DNA of 64,000 nt from NCBI GenBank assembly GCA_958450365.1, contig CAUEEP010000759.1, forward strand, positions 2,745,641-2,809,640. Direction: 5' to 3'. Position 1 is the stretch's first letter, and each line of letters begins with the position of its first letter. Of the stretch, positions 63,399-64,000 are shown one piece after another. The DNA comes from Mesorhabditis belari (taxonomy: Eukaryota > Nematoda > Chromadorea > Rhabditida > Rhabditidae). The position numbers and the translations under genes were made by a program. A model generated the notes under the pieces. That model had not been told where the DNA came from, ran no database searches, and saw only the letters and a program-made list of their open reading frames with translations.

Positions 63399-64000
63399 AG
63401 AATTTTTGATTCTATTCCGACCAAATTTGATTCCAAGATTGAAAATTGAAAATTTCTTTGATTTCAACCTAGAAGTCAATCTGAATTTCCTAGTTCAGAA
63501 GTCATTTTTGTTCTAGTTCTAGTTCTAGTTCTAGTTCTAGTTCTAGTTCTAGTTCTAGTTCTAGTTCTAGTTCTAGATAAGTTAAATTAAGTTCTCTAGA
63601 TAACTTAAATTCAACTTTATGATCTGATTGAGAAACTAAACCAACCCTGTTTTCTCGCTTTACCATTTAATACCATTTAATTTGTACAATTTGTACAATT
63701 TGCACAATTTGAAGAATTGGCATTTAATTATCCTTTCAAATTGTCTTTTTCATCTTTCAAATTGTCATTTTCATCCACTTTTGATGACCTTTACTTTCAT
63801 TTTTAGATGAAATGATTGATTTCAGCTCAAATTTCACTTTTTTTTCATGAACTGGTGCTTAATATTTGAGAAAACTTGAATTTCTAAAGATTTCAAGCAA
63901 TTCTAAAGACTTCAAGCGATTCTAAACTGAATTTCTAAAGACTTCAAGCGATTCTAAACTCAATTCCCAAAGATTCCAAGCAATTCTAAAGACTTCAAGC
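63399..64000. other. Right-edge AT-rich region with (GTTCTA)n
   Basis: Eleven pure GTTCTA hexamers lie at 63510-63576. TCTAAAGACTTCAAGCGATT units run from about 63885 to the window edge. No gene was recognised. Confidence 0.7.

Noticed and set aside
1..64000. CRISPR arrays among the many regular repeats
   Set aside because: The units are contiguous, without unique spacers, and the DNA is eukaryotic (introns, snRNAs, mariner elements).

Overview
The window looks like nuclear DNA of a rhabditid nematode, probably Caenorhabditis-like. The evidence is TTAGGC/GCCTAA telomere-type hexamers at several internal sites, worm-type U1 and U4 snRNA genes, short introns ending in TTTTCAG or TTTCCAG, many ATTACTGTAG-type words, and numerous small TA-flanked Tc1/mariner elements and MITEs. 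It is gene-poor. By hand tally about a third of it is tandem repeat, so most long open reading frames here are translations of repeats and not genes.

Layout. Positions 1-20,000 are almost entirely minisatellites and degenerate telomere-like arrays, with a nested MITE at 4.3-5.65 kb, tRNA-derived repeats at 1.7-1.95 and 6.8-7.3 kb, and three repeat families that share the core TGTGACATCCAGA. Positions 20,000-36,000 hold further arrays, a LINE 3' end (22.4-22.9 kb), two decayed mariner copies (26.5-27.1 and 29.4-29.85 kb) and a roughly 184-bp repeat arranged as an inverted pair (34.7-35.5 kb). Positions 36,000-43,000 are a cluster of TIR elements, including one mariner inserted inside the terminal inverted repeat of another element, three copies of a roughly 520-bp MITE, and a foldback element with a 20-base G tract. 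Positions 43,000-51,500 hold composite repeats, a second LINE 3' end inside a large inverted repeat, and a 1,257-bp DD37D (maT-type) element inserted in a tandem array.

The one convincing protein-coding gene lies on the + strand at about 51.8-58.75 kb. It is a multi-exon SLC17-family (sialin / vesicular glutamate / phosphate type) major facilitator transporter. All splice phases agree except one: exons 10 and 11 differ by two nucleotides. The last transmembrane helix is also not found. Its introns carry minisatellites, a composite repeat and a dead irritans-type mariner whose coding region has expanded into a 28-bp minisatellite.

Two spliceosomal RNA genes follow in the same orientation: U1 (60,016-60,177) and U4 (62,608-62,751). 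Both have TAATCGCT about 60 bases upstream, a likely shared promoter element. A Tc3-like transposase fragment runs straight into a 13-bp array between them, and a 10-bp array abuts the 3' end of U4.
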